This document shows, in pieces, positions 34,786-46,570 of a DNA stretch of 64,000 nt (positions are counted from its first letter, which is position 1; each line of letters opens with the position of its first letter). The translations under genes were made by a program, and so were the position numbers. Below the pieces are notes generated by a model that saw nothing but the letters and a program-made list of their open reading frames with translations, made no database searches and was not told the DNA's origin. Source of the DNA: Synaphobranchus kaupii (taxonomy: Eukaryota; Chordata; Actinopteri; Anguilliformes; Synaphobranchidae); the NCBI GenBank assembly GCA_029718625.1, contig CM056379.1, positions 53,837,579 through 53,901,578 of the forward strand. Direction: 5' to 3'.

Positions 34786-34812
34786 CTACCAAAGTTCAGT
34801 TGTGCTTTAAGG

Positions 34813-36492
34813 TTGTGGAGTGCTATGATGGCACCAACCATCCTCGTCTGTGCTGAGTGGTATTCTGTCTATTGAACTACTCTTAATGGGATGTGGCTGG
34901 ACAGTTTGGAAATGCCAGTTGATCGATAGCTTAAACCTACAGATGGAGCCAAACACAGTGGGGTATTGGGAGGCTGGGGCATTTGACAGTAGTAAACCAG
35001 CTTGCCTTCAGAAAGGTATATCTCTTCACTGAGGTGCATTCAGTACCGCTGTGACTGCATTATGGTCAAACACTCCAGCTGGCGGCTTGGCAAAAGAGTT
35101 TTGATGCAGCGAGCCCTATGGCTTTGGTTTAAAAATGAATTTAAGCAGCAGGTACCTGTATTTATCTGCCTACAAAGCAAAGGGTGCAGTGTTTAGGATG
35201 AGGGGGGAAAAAACAAAAAGCCCACAATATGGCAAAGACCAAGCCAGCCACTTTCCCGCATCAACAGTCAGGAGGGATGTTTTATTTATCCCTTGTAAGT
35301 GTGAAATAGGCAAAGCCAGCTTGATCTGATAAAAATGGAAGTTCATGATGAGTTCGGAAATGATAAAGCCAATAAAAGGAACCATAAAAGTTCTCCCTTT
35401 AGGGTTGTTTTTTTATATGGCCTTGGGAAAATGTTCATTTGTTTCTTTCAGTAAATATGGATGCATTTATTGACTCGCCAATCAAATAATAAATAAAGCT
35501 GGCTAAAAGTTAAGAGTTGTACTGGACACTTACTTATTCATGAAGAAATTTATTTGAAATGTATTGATGTTGATGCTGGTATGGCAGATCTGACATTAAT
35601 ATAGCTTGTTTTAGATGCAAACAGATTTCAGAACTGCCTGCATTTAGTCACCGAACAAATTCATAGCACTATCTAGCATAATATCATTCGGTTCTTTATG
35701 ATGGTCATAAGCAGACATTTGACAAACTGCAAACTGCAAAAGGTAACATACTGCATTCTATGCTGTGTAATTATTTTGTGTTAAAGCCAGAAAATGCTTT
35801 ACAATTCAAATTAAAGTCTGTATTTATTGACTGAGGTGATTTCACTGAAATACTTTCAAGCATTTTCAGGTTTACAGCATCTACTTCATAATGGAGTGGC
35901 TACAGAAGTGCACTTGACATTTAGACTTGCCACTTGTCAGAGGCAATCCGTATAAAACATCAATGCAGCTAGAATGTTTTTATTGATGCATTCAAGATGC
36001 CGCTAAGAAAGCAACATATCATCACGAAGATGATTCATTCACAAGTGGATACTCTTCTTTGTGCCTCATATCGCTGTAAAGAGGTATTGTGAACACACAC
36101 CACAGGAGGTAAAGAGTTCTCACTTTTAGGAGAGGGTTTTTTTTCAGATGCAGAGATGCAAAGAATCCCCCCTTTCTATTTCTCACGATCACTTCTCATT
36201 TTCTATTCTTTACAGTCATTTGAGGACAGCAATCCATGGCAACTGCTGTTTCATACCTGAGGATTGTGTTGATAAAGCTACAACGAAAATTTGCACATGC
36301 TCCTTTGTAATTACATGGACAGCACGACACATGGCAAAATTACAGTGCTAGCAAGAACACGTATGGCCCTCGAAATCTGCATGCACTTACAAATTCATAA
36401 CTCATGCTGTTATGCGCAAACTGTGACGGCAGCACATGCACAACTGCAGCCACACATGTATTGTCACTCACATTTATACACACACATGCACG

Positions 36493-36494
<2 letters not shown>
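34813..36494. other. No recognisable gene
   Basis: No gene or mobile element ends were recognised. The open frames present (60-71 codons) overlap and lack domains. Confidence 0.4.

Positions 36495-36548
<54 letters not shown>
36495..36548. repeat. (CA)n microsatellite
   Basis: Uninterrupted CA dinucleotides, about 27 units, within a longer CA-rich tract that starts near 36476. The frames that run through it are repeat artefacts. Confidence 0.97.
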
Positions 36549-36550
<2 letters not shown>

Positions 36551-37086
36551 ATTCAGTAAAGTCGAGGACATCAACATGAGATGAACACATCACTAACATA
36601 TGATTATCTGCAAAACTGATGCACAGAGGAGAAAGTGTGCCTCTTATCAGTAGCTTACTCTGTGCTCCAGTGATTTTCAGATTGCTCTGACAGACGTGAG
36701 ACAGGGAGAGTATTTCTGATGAACTCATGCTGCCATCCACGTGGTGGGGAGCACCTGCTCATGTTGGATTGGGTCCCAGTGAGGTGCCAGCTGGCCAAGG
36801 GAGCCAGGCCATGGGCTGTGGGGGGAACCCGATACGCTCACTCCATCTCTTCTCGCGAGAACGAGTCTCATTTTCAGCACTGTGACATCAGATGGCCTCT
36901 CCCTTGGTGATATCCACTATTCACTGGTTTCCCGGCCGCAATGTTCACAGTGCTTTCTCAACAAGCAAGGTTTACGGTACCTGTTATTTATCTCAACTTT
37001 CACTATATTTAGAGCGATACATTGGAATCAAACCTCTCTATGTTGTCTGGGGTTTAATTTCATGGAGAACAACAGCTGGCAAATTC

Positions 37087-37275
37087 AGTTGAGTTTTATT
37101 TGTATAGCGCTTTTCACAAAGGGATAATATCTCAAAGCACTTTACAGACATTCTGGGCTCAGGCCCTCAAGAGCAAGCAAAGGGTGACAGTGCCAAAGAA
37201 AAACTCCCTAGAGGAAATCTGCAGAAATCTTGGGTGGACCCCAATTCAGTTGGGCGGCCATTCACTCATGGCTAA
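37087..37275 (-). mobile_element. L2-type LINE 3' end, 5'-truncated
   Basis: The plus-strand phrase TTTTATTTGTATAGCGCTTT is the reverse complement of the conserved AAAGCGCTATACAAATAAAA end of fish L2-type LINEs. The adjoining sequence (AAAGCACTTTACAGA, AGAAAAACTCCC) belongs to the same 3' untranslated region. No coding sequence is retained. The copy is more diverged than those at 42.3 and 44.6 kb. Confidence 0.7.
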
Positions 37276-38245
37276 CTAAAGTTGTGCCAGAGTACGGTTA
37301 CAGTTTTTCTCAAGTTTACACATAAAAACTGGTACTATGGAAACAAGGATTAAAATTTAAAGCCTTTGTATCAATCAAAGAATCTATCTGAAAAAGGAAC
37401 AGCACATTAACTTATTTTCACTGAAACTGCATCTTCAAATTACCCAAAATCTGACACTAAAGACTGCTCTTATCGTAAAACACTACCTTCAAATAAAATG
37501 TATTATGTTAACATGGAAAGCACTGCCATTAAAAATGCTAAACTTAATTTATAAACTGACCACTCTAAGTCCTCATAGATACAAACACCGCTTGCGTAAA
37601 TTGTTCAATCAGAGCTTTAACACAGGGCCACAGGTAAGCTCACTGCTTTTCTCAATTCTGTCCCCTACTGCCTGGCCAGAAAAGCAAACATAACATTTAC
37701 ATAAATGGTTGTCCCATAATGACGACCATATTGGAAGAATAATTTAGGTACTGTATTTATGTATTCCTTCGGCACATACAGCATTCCTTGCATTACAACA
37801 GGCTTCTGCACATAAGCTGTATATTATACTGAAAATGTATTAACTTAGTGATATGTAAAGATTTTCATAGCTGTGCTTTTCATTTATCAGACCAGTGTGT
37901 AATTGGTTCTCAGTAGAATCTACTCAAGCTGATGCCATGTGTGTTGTTTTGGTTAAAAGGGGTGTGTGTGTGTGTGTGCCACTTTGTGTGTGTATATATG
38001 TGTTTGTGAAGCAGTTTTCTTACTGGCTTTATAGTTACAATACTTCCTATAACTTCAGTTTTTGTTTCTGCATGTGATGAACTAGCTAGCTAGAAAGCTA
38101 GATAGTTGAATATACCACATCTGCACAAAATGAAGTTAGTCATAGATCAAATACTTTATTGTATTCCTGTTCTTTTGTGATGTGACCCGATTGGTGCAAG
38201 CAGATTGAAGGATATGCTACAGCATGCATGATGTATGACCCTAGC

Positions 38246-38760
38246 CTAAGAAATGAAATTTCTCTTCTGGAAAGGTTTAACAATAATTCTTTCCTCATTA
38301 AACTTAAAATACACTACTATTGCCGCTGACTGAATCCCTCCCATATATCCCTTGGGTAATGCGAAGTTGATTGTGCACCGCCCCTGCAGGGCTGCTGGGC
38401 ACAGTTTGCACTGGCACGGGTCGGATTCGATCATCGAGACCATGGTGCTCACTCATGAGACGTACTCTATTTCTAGCCAGCTAGATAACTGATTCAAACA
38501 CTGCACATTCCTGTACACAAGTATTGGGACCATCAAGTCGGAATGTCAGAAAGTTTTAGGCTGGTCAATTTTCACTAACAAGATATTTTTTTATTTCTAT
38601 CTTTCCCCATTTTTCTCAATTGTACCCCTATAGCTGTTCAATTCCCCGTGTAGCAACCACTTGGGAATCTGTCGCTAAACAACCCTGTCAGCCGGTAGTA
38701 GGAAGGAGGGCACCACGTCCTCTTCAGGGTGCGACTATGGAAAGTTTTAGGGATTTTTTT
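38246..38760 (-). repeat. tRNA-derived SINE-like pieces
   Basis: On the minus strand, GGTCTCGATGATCGAATCC (about 38438) is a tRNA B-box-like phrase followed by GTGCCAGTGC. A second piece at 38575-38745 contains GTCGCACCCTGAAGAGGACG and CTACTACCGGCT, also found at 48.5 kb, and an ACGGGGAATTGAACAGCT tail. The order suggests two adjoining fragments of one family. The promoter boxes are weak, so the SINE assignment is inferred. Confidence 0.4.
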
Positions 38761-40239
38761 ATTTTATTTTAACACAGGGTGCAAAAATGGCTATACACCA
38801 CAGTATAATGGTACAACACAGTGTCTGTAATTCAAAGATTCCGTGAAATATTATGTATCATTGTATGCAGAGAAGTTAATGAGGGGTGAATATGTTTTTG
38901 TTAAAAAGGTAGAATTGAGAGAATCCAACTTGTTAGATGGTTTGAGTGAGAAAAATATTTGTTTTTGCTGAGGTTTTGCTGATGGTTTAAAGACAAGATA
39001 AATGCTGCCAGGGGAAAAAGTAGGAACTCAAGACTTCACAGCTTTAATGGAACAATAACTTATAAATAACTCATCATTATTTTTTATTCATCTATTTTGA
39101 TCAAACTCAGCAGCTATGTGAAAATAGGTATTTTTTTGAGAACTTTTTTATTTATTTATTTTTTTTAAATCACATCCCCCTTCTCACACTGGTTTTCAAA
39201 CAGCAGATAAATAACCAAAACCAAGCACAGTTTCCTCAGAGTCAGAATGGAAAGGAGTACAATGAAAAAGAATGGCGCTTTCTTCATGAATCAGCATCTT
39301 AATGGAGCATCTGCCTCTGCCTAACACGAACAGCCCTTCTCTTTTACACTCGAGGTTGCAAAGGTTGGTCTTGTGACGTCACAGGCAAACATGGCCACTG
39401 GAGTCCTGCTGTCGTTGTCAGGCCTGGAGAGGCTTTGAAGTGTGAGCTTTAGATCTTGCGGCCTAGAGAGGCTAGGTGTCTGAGACCCTGTGTGTGCAGC
39501 ATGTGGCTGGTCTGTATTGTGGGGCAGCCAGGAAAAGTGATTTGGACAGTTCTTAAGTTCAGATGGACCTGATACTCTTGAAGAGAAACTAATTTCAGGG
39601 AGCAGAAAATCACTCTTATGGGTGCTACTCAAGCAGAGAGTCCTGGATATTTCATGATAGTGTCAGTACCTGCAGTAGACACCAAATAAGTATTAAACTC
39701 AACAAGGGACACATTTCTCCCCCAATCAAAATACAAAAATACAACATTTTGATGCATTAGAACTGCATTGGGCTGTCAGTTCATGGGCAGTGCGTTATCT
39801 TCACAGCTAATCAGTGCTAGATGGAGACTACGTTGGTGGAACGGAATCCTTTGCCTCCAAAGGTGGCAGGTGGTGATGGTACATGTGTGCTCATTAGCTT
39901 ACTTGCCCCAATGCCTCTGAAGTTCCCTTTTCTTTATTGCATAGTTGGACTTTGGTTATGATGTTGCAGGTGGGTCGAGGCTGCTAATATTGATAAATGA
40001 AGATATAAGAGCTAGTGAGAGTACCTCTGTTGCAGGTGGCCACTAATTTGAATAATGAGTCCATTCTCATCACAACGACACATTAGCTTCCAATGTGCAG
40101 ATAAGATTTTAAGAGGACCGTTAGTTACCCCTGCCAAATCAATTAAGTGAAAATAAGTGAGTAATAAAGTTCTGAGGAAAAAGTTATCCTCTACAGCTTG
40201 AGAATCGGGGCTAGTCAGTCCGTTTTCATCTGTAGCACT
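38761..40239. other. No recognisable gene
   Basis: No gene found. A GTGACGTCAC palindrome (a CRE-type octamer) lies near 39374. A 103-codon minus frame at 39321-39632 has no recognisable domain. Confidence 0.4.
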
Positions 40240-40244
40240 TCTTT

Positions 40245-40720
40245 TTTTTAAATATAGATTTGACGCCCAATGAGGGGCCGTACATATCCAATTCCCAATC
40301 TAATTTGGAATGTCCAGTTATCAGCAACCACAGCCGTGTTGCACATGCACAAACCCCATTGCCGAGTCGAGAGTGTAGACATCCTAGGTTCTCTTCTGAA
40401 ACACGTGGTGTTACTACTTCTTCTTTTCACACCACAGCCTATACAGCTAAAAGAGTCGATTCGGAGGAAGACCTTTCATATGTGGTTTTGACATGCAGTC
40501 GACAGATGACCGATCAACCAGCGGGGGTGGCAACTGAACCCTTCCACTCCCTGGGTGACGCAATCGTCAATTGCGCGTAGCCATAGGGAGCCACTGGCCA
40601 GTCGGCACTGGCATGGTCTGGATTCAATCCGAGACCATAGAGCCGAGACCAGCACAGCGTGGTGCCGTAACCAAATCCGCCGCCCAGCCGCCCCATCTGC
40701 AGCACTTCTGAGAGCTTCTG
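40245..40720 (-). repeat. tRNA-derived SINE-like copy
   Basis: The minus-strand head contains GGTCTCGGATTGAATCC followed by TGCCAGTGCCGACTGG, matching the copy near 38.4 kb. The tail reads GATTGGGAATTGGATATG. The body of about 450 bp produces overlapping spurious frames on both strands. The B-box-like phrase supports a tRNA origin, but the A box is not clear. Confidence 0.45.
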
Positions 40721-42315
40721 TCCCCCTGTCCGCCGCCAGTAGACTGCCACATTTTGAAAGTGTGGAATCACAGGAGTGAGCTGTTTCCTTGTACGGATGT
40801 GGTTTCTGGAGGAGGTCGGGCACTCTCTGAATTAGTAAGGACAAGTGCGCTGCAGGTCCCTGGGAGAGCAGCATTTTCCAGTCTCTGGAATGGCGTAGAA
40901 TTGGACAGGGAATATCTGAGGGTAATGATGGCAGCACACATGAGGGAGATTGTGCCTTTAAAAAGAAGTGGGAGGCGGTGTAGGCTCAGAGGGGCCCCTG
41001 TGCATCGGGATATGGGGTATGAGCCAAGCTCTTTATTGGAGGGCGCAGCCTTGCTCGATAAAGTGGAAAGGTCAGGCATGTGTGTTTGTTCCAAGCGGGG
41101 CTTTGGACTGTGATTTTTGGAAATCCTTACCCCCTTATTGTTTTCCCAAAGTCTAAAGCTTTGTGTGCACACATGGAATTTAAATTCCACTCTAAATCCG
41201 TGTATGTGTGCCTAATCCCTGCATATTGTGAAAAGAAAAATACACTTATGAAAAACACAAATTCATTGCTTGGTTAGGAAGGCTTTTACTTGTAATGACT
41301 CAATGATGTCTCATTAGTGTTTTAATCTCATTAATTTTAAAGGAATTCTACTAGTCTGGTTAATGGTGAACCTGTCCCACTTACCTGTAAATATAACATG
41401 TCAATGATATGGTTTCAGGTGAAATTTTGCACATTAGACTATTTTTCATTCATTTCATAATTGCAATATTTGAATAGTATTTGAAAAGTCTTATAGGATA
41501 GGGCATGTGGTAAGCTAGTTTGGGTATTTGTTCTATTGTAGATGAGCAGGATAGGGTGTAACCTTGGAGTAAAGTTTGTGAGCAGTGATTATTAAATCAG
41601 TATGGACTCTATAGCAGCATAAGGCCACTAGTGACTGAAGTAAAATCACAAGATTATGTTCTCTGCAAAATAACTGCCAAACAAATTGAATTAAATAAAT
41701 TTAACACAGCATCACATTATGGTTTGTGAGCGAGGCCAATGTACAGCATTCACAAGAGGCTAGTTAACTTTTAGCTGACTTGCTGTTACCCAGCTACAGT
41801 TTGCAAAATTGTAATTGACTGTGGAATTTCATCAGCTTTTCATTAACGAATGATGACACATATTAACAAATTTATTATTTTTAATCAAATATATACAGTA
41901 TAGAGTGGTGGGCCATCTGCTTTCTAACTCACCTCTGATGCTGTGAACTACTCACTCACAAAGCTGGATGCTGCAAAGTAACTAGGAGAAAATTACTGAA
42001 CAGAGGCGGGAAAGCTAAAGTAAATGACATGTCTATGACCAATAACTGATGTGTTTTTACATTGTAACTACTATTTTATGATTGCTTTTGAAAATATAAT
42101 ATGTGTGGCGGGCAGTCATTCAGTGAGACCTCAAGAACATTTCTCAACGAGGGGGATATGACTGGCCATAGTCCCAAAAGGATTAAATTTGACACAGGGT
42201 TTCCATGATTATTGGAGGAGACAAAACAGGCATTTCTCAGTATTGCATGTGACTAGTTCCCTGTCAAACGTACTCTGCTATGCCTATGAGGATTGGTATA
42301 ATAAGGTTCATGAAA
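40721..42315. other. No recognisable gene
   Basis: No gene identified. Overlapping frames of 119 and 140 codons (40754-41113 plus, 40768-41190 minus) cover the same DNA on opposite strands and have no recognised domain. Confidence 0.35.
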
Positions 42316-42737
42316 CTCACCCTGAGTTTGCAGACTGCTTCGGACCCGTCCCTCCTTTGGTTTATCCTCCCGACTTCACGCAACCGGAGTCCCAGATGCA
42401 TCACCCCGCCCCCTTTGAACTGATGATTGAACTGATTATTGAATTGACTATTACCATTCAGTCCACCTTTAGTCTAAACCGGGCCGGCCAGCGAAGGATG
42501 GGCACCCCCTCTCTAGCCAGGTTCCTTCCGAGATTTCTTCCCACTGGGGAGTTTTTTCTCGCCACTGTTCAGTGTTTTTTTCTCCCCTACCGGGGAGTTT
42601 TTTACCTCATTTTGCTGGTTGGGGGCTAAGGCCTGGTTTTTTGCTCAATTTTCCTTCTGTTTCCCTGTGCAGCGTCTTTGTGACAGTTCTCTGTAAAAAG
42701 CGCTATACAAATAAAATTGAATTGAATTGAATTGAAT
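42316..42737 (+). mobile_element. L2-type LINE 3' UTR, 5'-truncated, plus strand
   Basis: Starting at ACTCACCCTGAGTTTGCAG and ending AAAGCGCTATACAAATAAAA followed by (TTGAA)n, this 420-bp segment is nearly identical to the 3' UTR of the minus-strand LINE at 44648-45060. It is therefore an inverted copy about 2 kb away. Non-LTR elements are often 5'-truncated, which explains the missing ORFs. A 146-codon frame that crosses it (42189-42629) is untranslated-region sequence. Confidence 0.85.
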
Positions 42738-43035
42738 GAAGTAGGTATGTATGTAATGGCATGGGAAAAACGTATTTGAGGCGTTAGTGGTGCGGCGGCA
42801 GTAGTTAGAGTAAATAAGGTACAGAATGGGGTCTTTGATTTTGCTTGACACACTCTATAAACTTCTTCTTAGTTTACGTACGAATACATGAAAACTACTG
42901 TTATACATTGGGGGTCGATTTACTAAAGGTTTGCGTGTACAAAAACACATGTAAAACTGTTACCACCCACAAAAATTGTCAGAGGTGATCAACTAACGAG
43001 GTGTAAAGAGGATTGCGTGTGCTAAAATTGAAAGA

Positions 43036-43140
43036 TTACATTACATTACAACCATTTGGCAGACCATTTTTTATCCAAACCGACATACAATAAGTGCATA
43101 CAGAAGGTCATTGAAGCAACTACAGAACAGATTAGACAAA
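43036..43140 (-). repeat. LINE/SINE 3' tail with (TGTAA)n
   Basis: Read on the minus strand, the phrase TATGTCGGTTTGGATAAAAA, followed by TGGTCTGCCAAATGG and TGTAATGTAATG, matches a widespread fish 3' tail whose usual form is GTCGCTCTGGATAAGAGCGT. A second copy is at 57040-57130. Confidence 0.55.
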
Positions 43141-43163
43141 GCACATCCTAACGTAGCAGCTAT

Positions 43164-43328
43164 TGTCATGGGTATTTGCAGCCCCTGCTGTTTCTGCGGT
43201 CGTCTTTCTTTTTGGCGTCGTGGGGACGCTCTATCAGATTTTTCCGCCTCCATTCCGGTATTCGTAGCTTGCCCGACAATTATTCTCTGCACCTGTTTTG
43301 CATTTCCTGTTGGCTATAAATACCTCAG
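43164..43328 (+). mobile_element. 5' part of a gypsy-type LTR
   Basis: TGTCATGGGTATTTGCAGCC, then TTCTGCGGTCGTC and TTGGCGTCGTGGGG, match the start of the LTR at 32087-32797 read on the minus strand. The similarity runs through the TATAAATAC box and stops where the Harbinger arm begins at 43329. Confidence 0.75.
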
Positions 43329-43965
43329 GGGCTCTATCTTGGCGATCTTGGCGCTTGGTCTAAGCGCATGGCATAAAGTCCATTTAGGGCGTGTCCAAGT
43401 CCACTTTTGCTATTTTAACGGCGTGTTTTTTGGGCGCTAAGCACGGCGCAACGTCCAAATGGGCTGAACCTAGTCTCTTCATTAATTATAGGTGTGTCTT
43501 GGGTGTGACATGCAATAAACCAATCAAAATGTCATATCCCATTCCCTTTAAAAGCCTGCTTTTCCACCTTGGTGGATTGCTTATGATGACGAAACAGACA
43601 TGCTCGTGCGTGTTTAGTGCGATCAAGGAATAGGCTATATGGATCAATATTATTCGGGCTAACCATTATGAGTTCCCGGTAATTCCTGACAGTGCTGTTT
43701 ACAAAATATATGCTAATGTTAAATTTCGTTAAAAGCACCTGCAACAGCTGAGAATAAGCGACCAATGGCTTCTGTCTCACCTTAGAAAACGCCAAATTAG
43801 CCTGCTTGTTTAACAAATTTTGTTTGATTATGCAATGAACTCATGTTCAAGCTTCATCCGAAGTTCATTAGGCTACCTGCATTCTAATTTTGATTAATAA
43901 CATAAATAACATTATTTTGCCTTAATGATGACACTAAATACAATAAATCTGTCAGGTTGGCAACC
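43329..43965 (+). mobile_element. Left part of a Harbinger MITE inside the LTR
   Basis: GGGCTCTATCTTGGCGATCT and about 640 bp that follow match 23952-24640. The right arm present in the 24-kb copy is missing here, so this copy is truncated. It inserted immediately after the TATA box of the LTR fragment. Confidence 0.75.
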
Positions 43966-44647
43966 CATAGGTTCAGAATATTTTCCCTTGTTTTATTATG
44001 TCCTTCTTATGGAAATGTGACCAACCTGTTTTACTGGTAGTGTAATGCTTTAAAACGATCCACTTTCCCAGGAAGACCGTGAATAGTGCGATTTACAGCA
44101 GGGGAAACAGACCTGCTCCTGTAAAGCGCACATGCAGATAATGGCATTAAAATTAATTGTGCAACGTGCTGCAAATTTGTTTTTGTTTCTAATTAGATGC
44201 TTAGTTCTCTTTAAATTATTTTGTTCCGTTATGGAATAACAGGTGAAATCAGCTGGGTTTTAATAAGCTGAGAGTATAGAAACCTTGTCACTGTAATTTA
44301 AAAAATATGAAGGATGAAGAATAGCTAAGGTTACAATTCAGTTAACATGGTGACATTTATCTCTGTTTTTTAACCATAGGCTATCGAAAAAACCTTATGC
44401 ACAGTGCATCCGCTGTAGCCTAGGCTATTTGAAAAACAATAAATGCAATATTCACTGGACAAGGTTTTGAACTTTTTTCTGTCACAACCATTCTATTTAC
44501 TTACAGGCTGCATTACTAGATAAACAGAGCTGTATTGTAATGACATCTGAAGCGCATTTTCAGAACTCAAATGTCCGTCTATTGCAGTGCGCGAGTTTTC
44601 TATTGAACGACAATTCACGCATTAGGTGTAAATGACAATTCGCGCAT

Positions 44648-45183
44648 TAATTCAATTCAATTCAATTTTATTTGTATAGCGCTTTTTACAGAGAACTGTC
44701 ACAAAGATGCTGCACAGGGAAACAGAAGGAAAATTGAGCAAAAAAACCAGGCCTTAGCCCCCAACCAGCAAAATGAGGTAAAAAAACTCCCCAGTAGGGG
44801 AGAAAAAAACACTGAACAGTGGCAAGAAAAAACTCCCCAGTGGGAAGAAATCTCGGAAGGAACCTGGCTAGAGAGGGGGTGCCCATCCTTCGCTGGCCGG
44901 CCCAGTTTAGACTAAAGGTGGACTGAATGGTAATAGTCAATTCAATAATCAGTTCAATCATCAGTTCAAAGGGGGCGGGGTGATGCATCTGGGACTCCGG
45001 TTGCGTGAAGTCGGGAGGATAAACCAAAGGAGGGACGGGTCCGAAGCAGTCTGCAGACTCAGGGTGAGGGGCATAACTGGAGCAGTCTGCAAACTCAGGG
45101 TGAGAGGGGGATGGGCCGGAGTAATCTGCAGCTCAGGGTGAGAGAGGAAAAGAGAAGGTTAGCCCCCCTCCCCCCCGACATCC
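44648..45183 (-). mobile_element. 3' UTR of the minus-strand L2-type LINE
   Basis: Following the ORF2 stop, the minus strand carries the L2-type 3' untranslated region, which ends AAAGCGCTATACAAATAAAA and a (TTGAA)n tail at about 44648. It includes short direct repeats around CTCACCCTGAGTCTGCAGAC and a C-rich stretch. It matches the inverted copy at 42316-42737. Confidence 0.85.
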
Positions 45184-46209
45184 TTAACTATAGGATTGAC
45201 TAAAGAGGTACGTTTTTAGCCTACACTTAAAGACAGAAAGTGTGTCTGCAGCCCGTACATACACGAGAAGATTATTCCATAAAAAAGGGGCTCTGTAAGA
45301 GAAGGCTCTGCCACCCATTGTAATTTTAGATATAATAGGAATTTTCAAATAGCCAGCATTTTGAGAGCGAAGTAATCTAGGAGGACAGTAAGGAATGAGT
45401 AAGTCACTCAGATATTCAGGGGCCAAGCCATTTAAAGCTTTAAACGCTAGAAGTAAAATCTTGTAGTCAATTCTGAATTTGACAGGCAGCCAATGGAGAG
45501 TTTTGAGCACCGGGCTGATATGCTCCCATTTCTTGGTTCTAGTAAGAACCCTAGCAGCTGCATTCTGTACAAGTTGGAGGCGATTCAGGGCTGAGCCAGT
45601 GCAACCAGACAATAATGCATTGCAGTAATCTAGTCGAGAGGTTACAAAGGCATGAACCATTTTTTCAGCATCCTCCAGGGACAACACCTTCCTTAATTTA
45701 GATATATTCCTCAGGTGGAAGAAGGCCATTCTTGTGATATTGTTAATATGGGGCTGAAAGGAGAGATCTGAATCAATAATTACACCAAGGTTTTTAACAA
45801 CCTTGTTGGGGGAGACAGAGAAGCAATCTAAATTTAAGGGAAGCTGTAAGAATTTATCTCGAAGGGATTTGGGACCTAATACTAATATCTCAGTCTTATC
45901 TGAGTTCAATAAGAGGAAATTTTGGGTCATCCAGGCCTTTACATCTTTGAGACAGGTCTCTAGTTTAGACAACTGGTCAACTTCACCTGGCTTAACTGAT
46001 ATATAAAGTTGTGTGTCATCTGCGTAGCAGTGGTAGTTAACACCATGTCTGCTTATAATGTTCCCAAGAGGGAGCATGTAAAGAGAAAAGAGCAGAGGAC
46101 CCAAAACCGATCCTTGTGGTACTCCAAAGTTCACCTTAGAAAATTCAGAGGACTGACTGTTTACCCTAACAAACTGGGATCTATCATAGAGATAAGATTT
46201 AAACCACAT
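45184..46209 (-). pseudogene. L2-type LINE ORF2: reverse transcriptase palm to C-terminus
   Basis: ORF2 of an L2-type non-LTR retrotransposon, which copies the element's RNA at nicked chromosomal DNA. The 341-residue frame has [10 protein letters not shown] at residues 29-38 and the catalytic YADD at 62-65. The C-terminal domain follows, with the conserved [34 protein letters not shown] and [14 protein letters not shown]. It ends naturally at SQSYS, just before the 3' UTR. The frame is intact over this length, but it is separated from the first half of the RT by a frameshift near 46215-46235, and the endonuclease is missing. Confidence 0.93.
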
Positions 46210-46232
46210 AAGAGCATGCCCGGTAAGACCAA

Positions 46233-46565
46233 CTAAATTTCTAACCTGCAGAGGAGAATATGGTCTATAGTATCAAAGGCAGCGCTCAGGTCAAGTAAAA
46301 CAAGAATAGAAATACAGCCACAGTCCAGAGAGAGGAACAAGTCATTCATTACTAGGGCAAGGGCGGTCTCGGTGCTATGGTGCTTCCTAAACCCAGATTG
46401 AAACCTCTCATACACGTTATTAGTATGTAAAAATGAAGAAAGCTGTTGCGCTACACATTTCTCAAGAATCTTTGATAAAAATGGGAGGTTTGAAATGGGT
46501 CTATAATTGGCCAGGACAGTGGGATCCAAATTTGGTTTCTTAAATAGTGGCTTGATTTCTGCCAA
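46233..46565 (-). pseudogene. L2-type LINE ORF2: N-terminal RT block
   Basis: This frame carries the fingers and first palm motifs of the same reverse transcriptase: NYRPISNLPFLSK at residues 20-32, FQSGFRKHHSTETAL at 55-69 and [12 protein letters not shown] at 91-102, where the first D of LDLS is a catalytic metal ligand. It breaks after LCRLEI, where a shift leads into the frame at 46209. Upstream it stops at a TTAA that marks the piggyBac-like insertion. No endonuclease domain precedes it. Confidence 0.9.
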
Positions 46566-46570
46566 TTTAA

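Larger units (their letters stand above)
42908..44640. mobile_element. Interrupted DNA element with GGGGGTCGATTTACT end
   Basis: GGGGGTCGATTTACTAAAGG at about 42910 resembles the terminal repeat of a common fish MITE family. Its opposite end is not visible; the LINE tail at 44648 may have replaced it. Inside are a LINE or SINE tail (43036-43140), an LTR start (43164-43328), a Harbinger arm (43329-43965), and at 44340-44600 sequence shared with the Harbinger-like element at 16200-17104. The exact composition is uncertain; the interval is a pile-up of insertions. Confidence 0.4.

Noticed and set aside
36291..36740. Frames with long HTHTHT or CVCVCV runs
   Set aside because: Translations of the (CA)n microsatellite.
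40476..41190. Overlapping frames of 119-153 codons on both strands
   Set aside because: They cover the SINE-like repeat and its flank, with no domain and no consistent strand.
42189..42629. 146-codon plus frame, and its 113-codon counterpart at 44686-45027
   Set aside because: Both are translations of the LINE 3' untranslated region. Coding parts of that LINE end before it.
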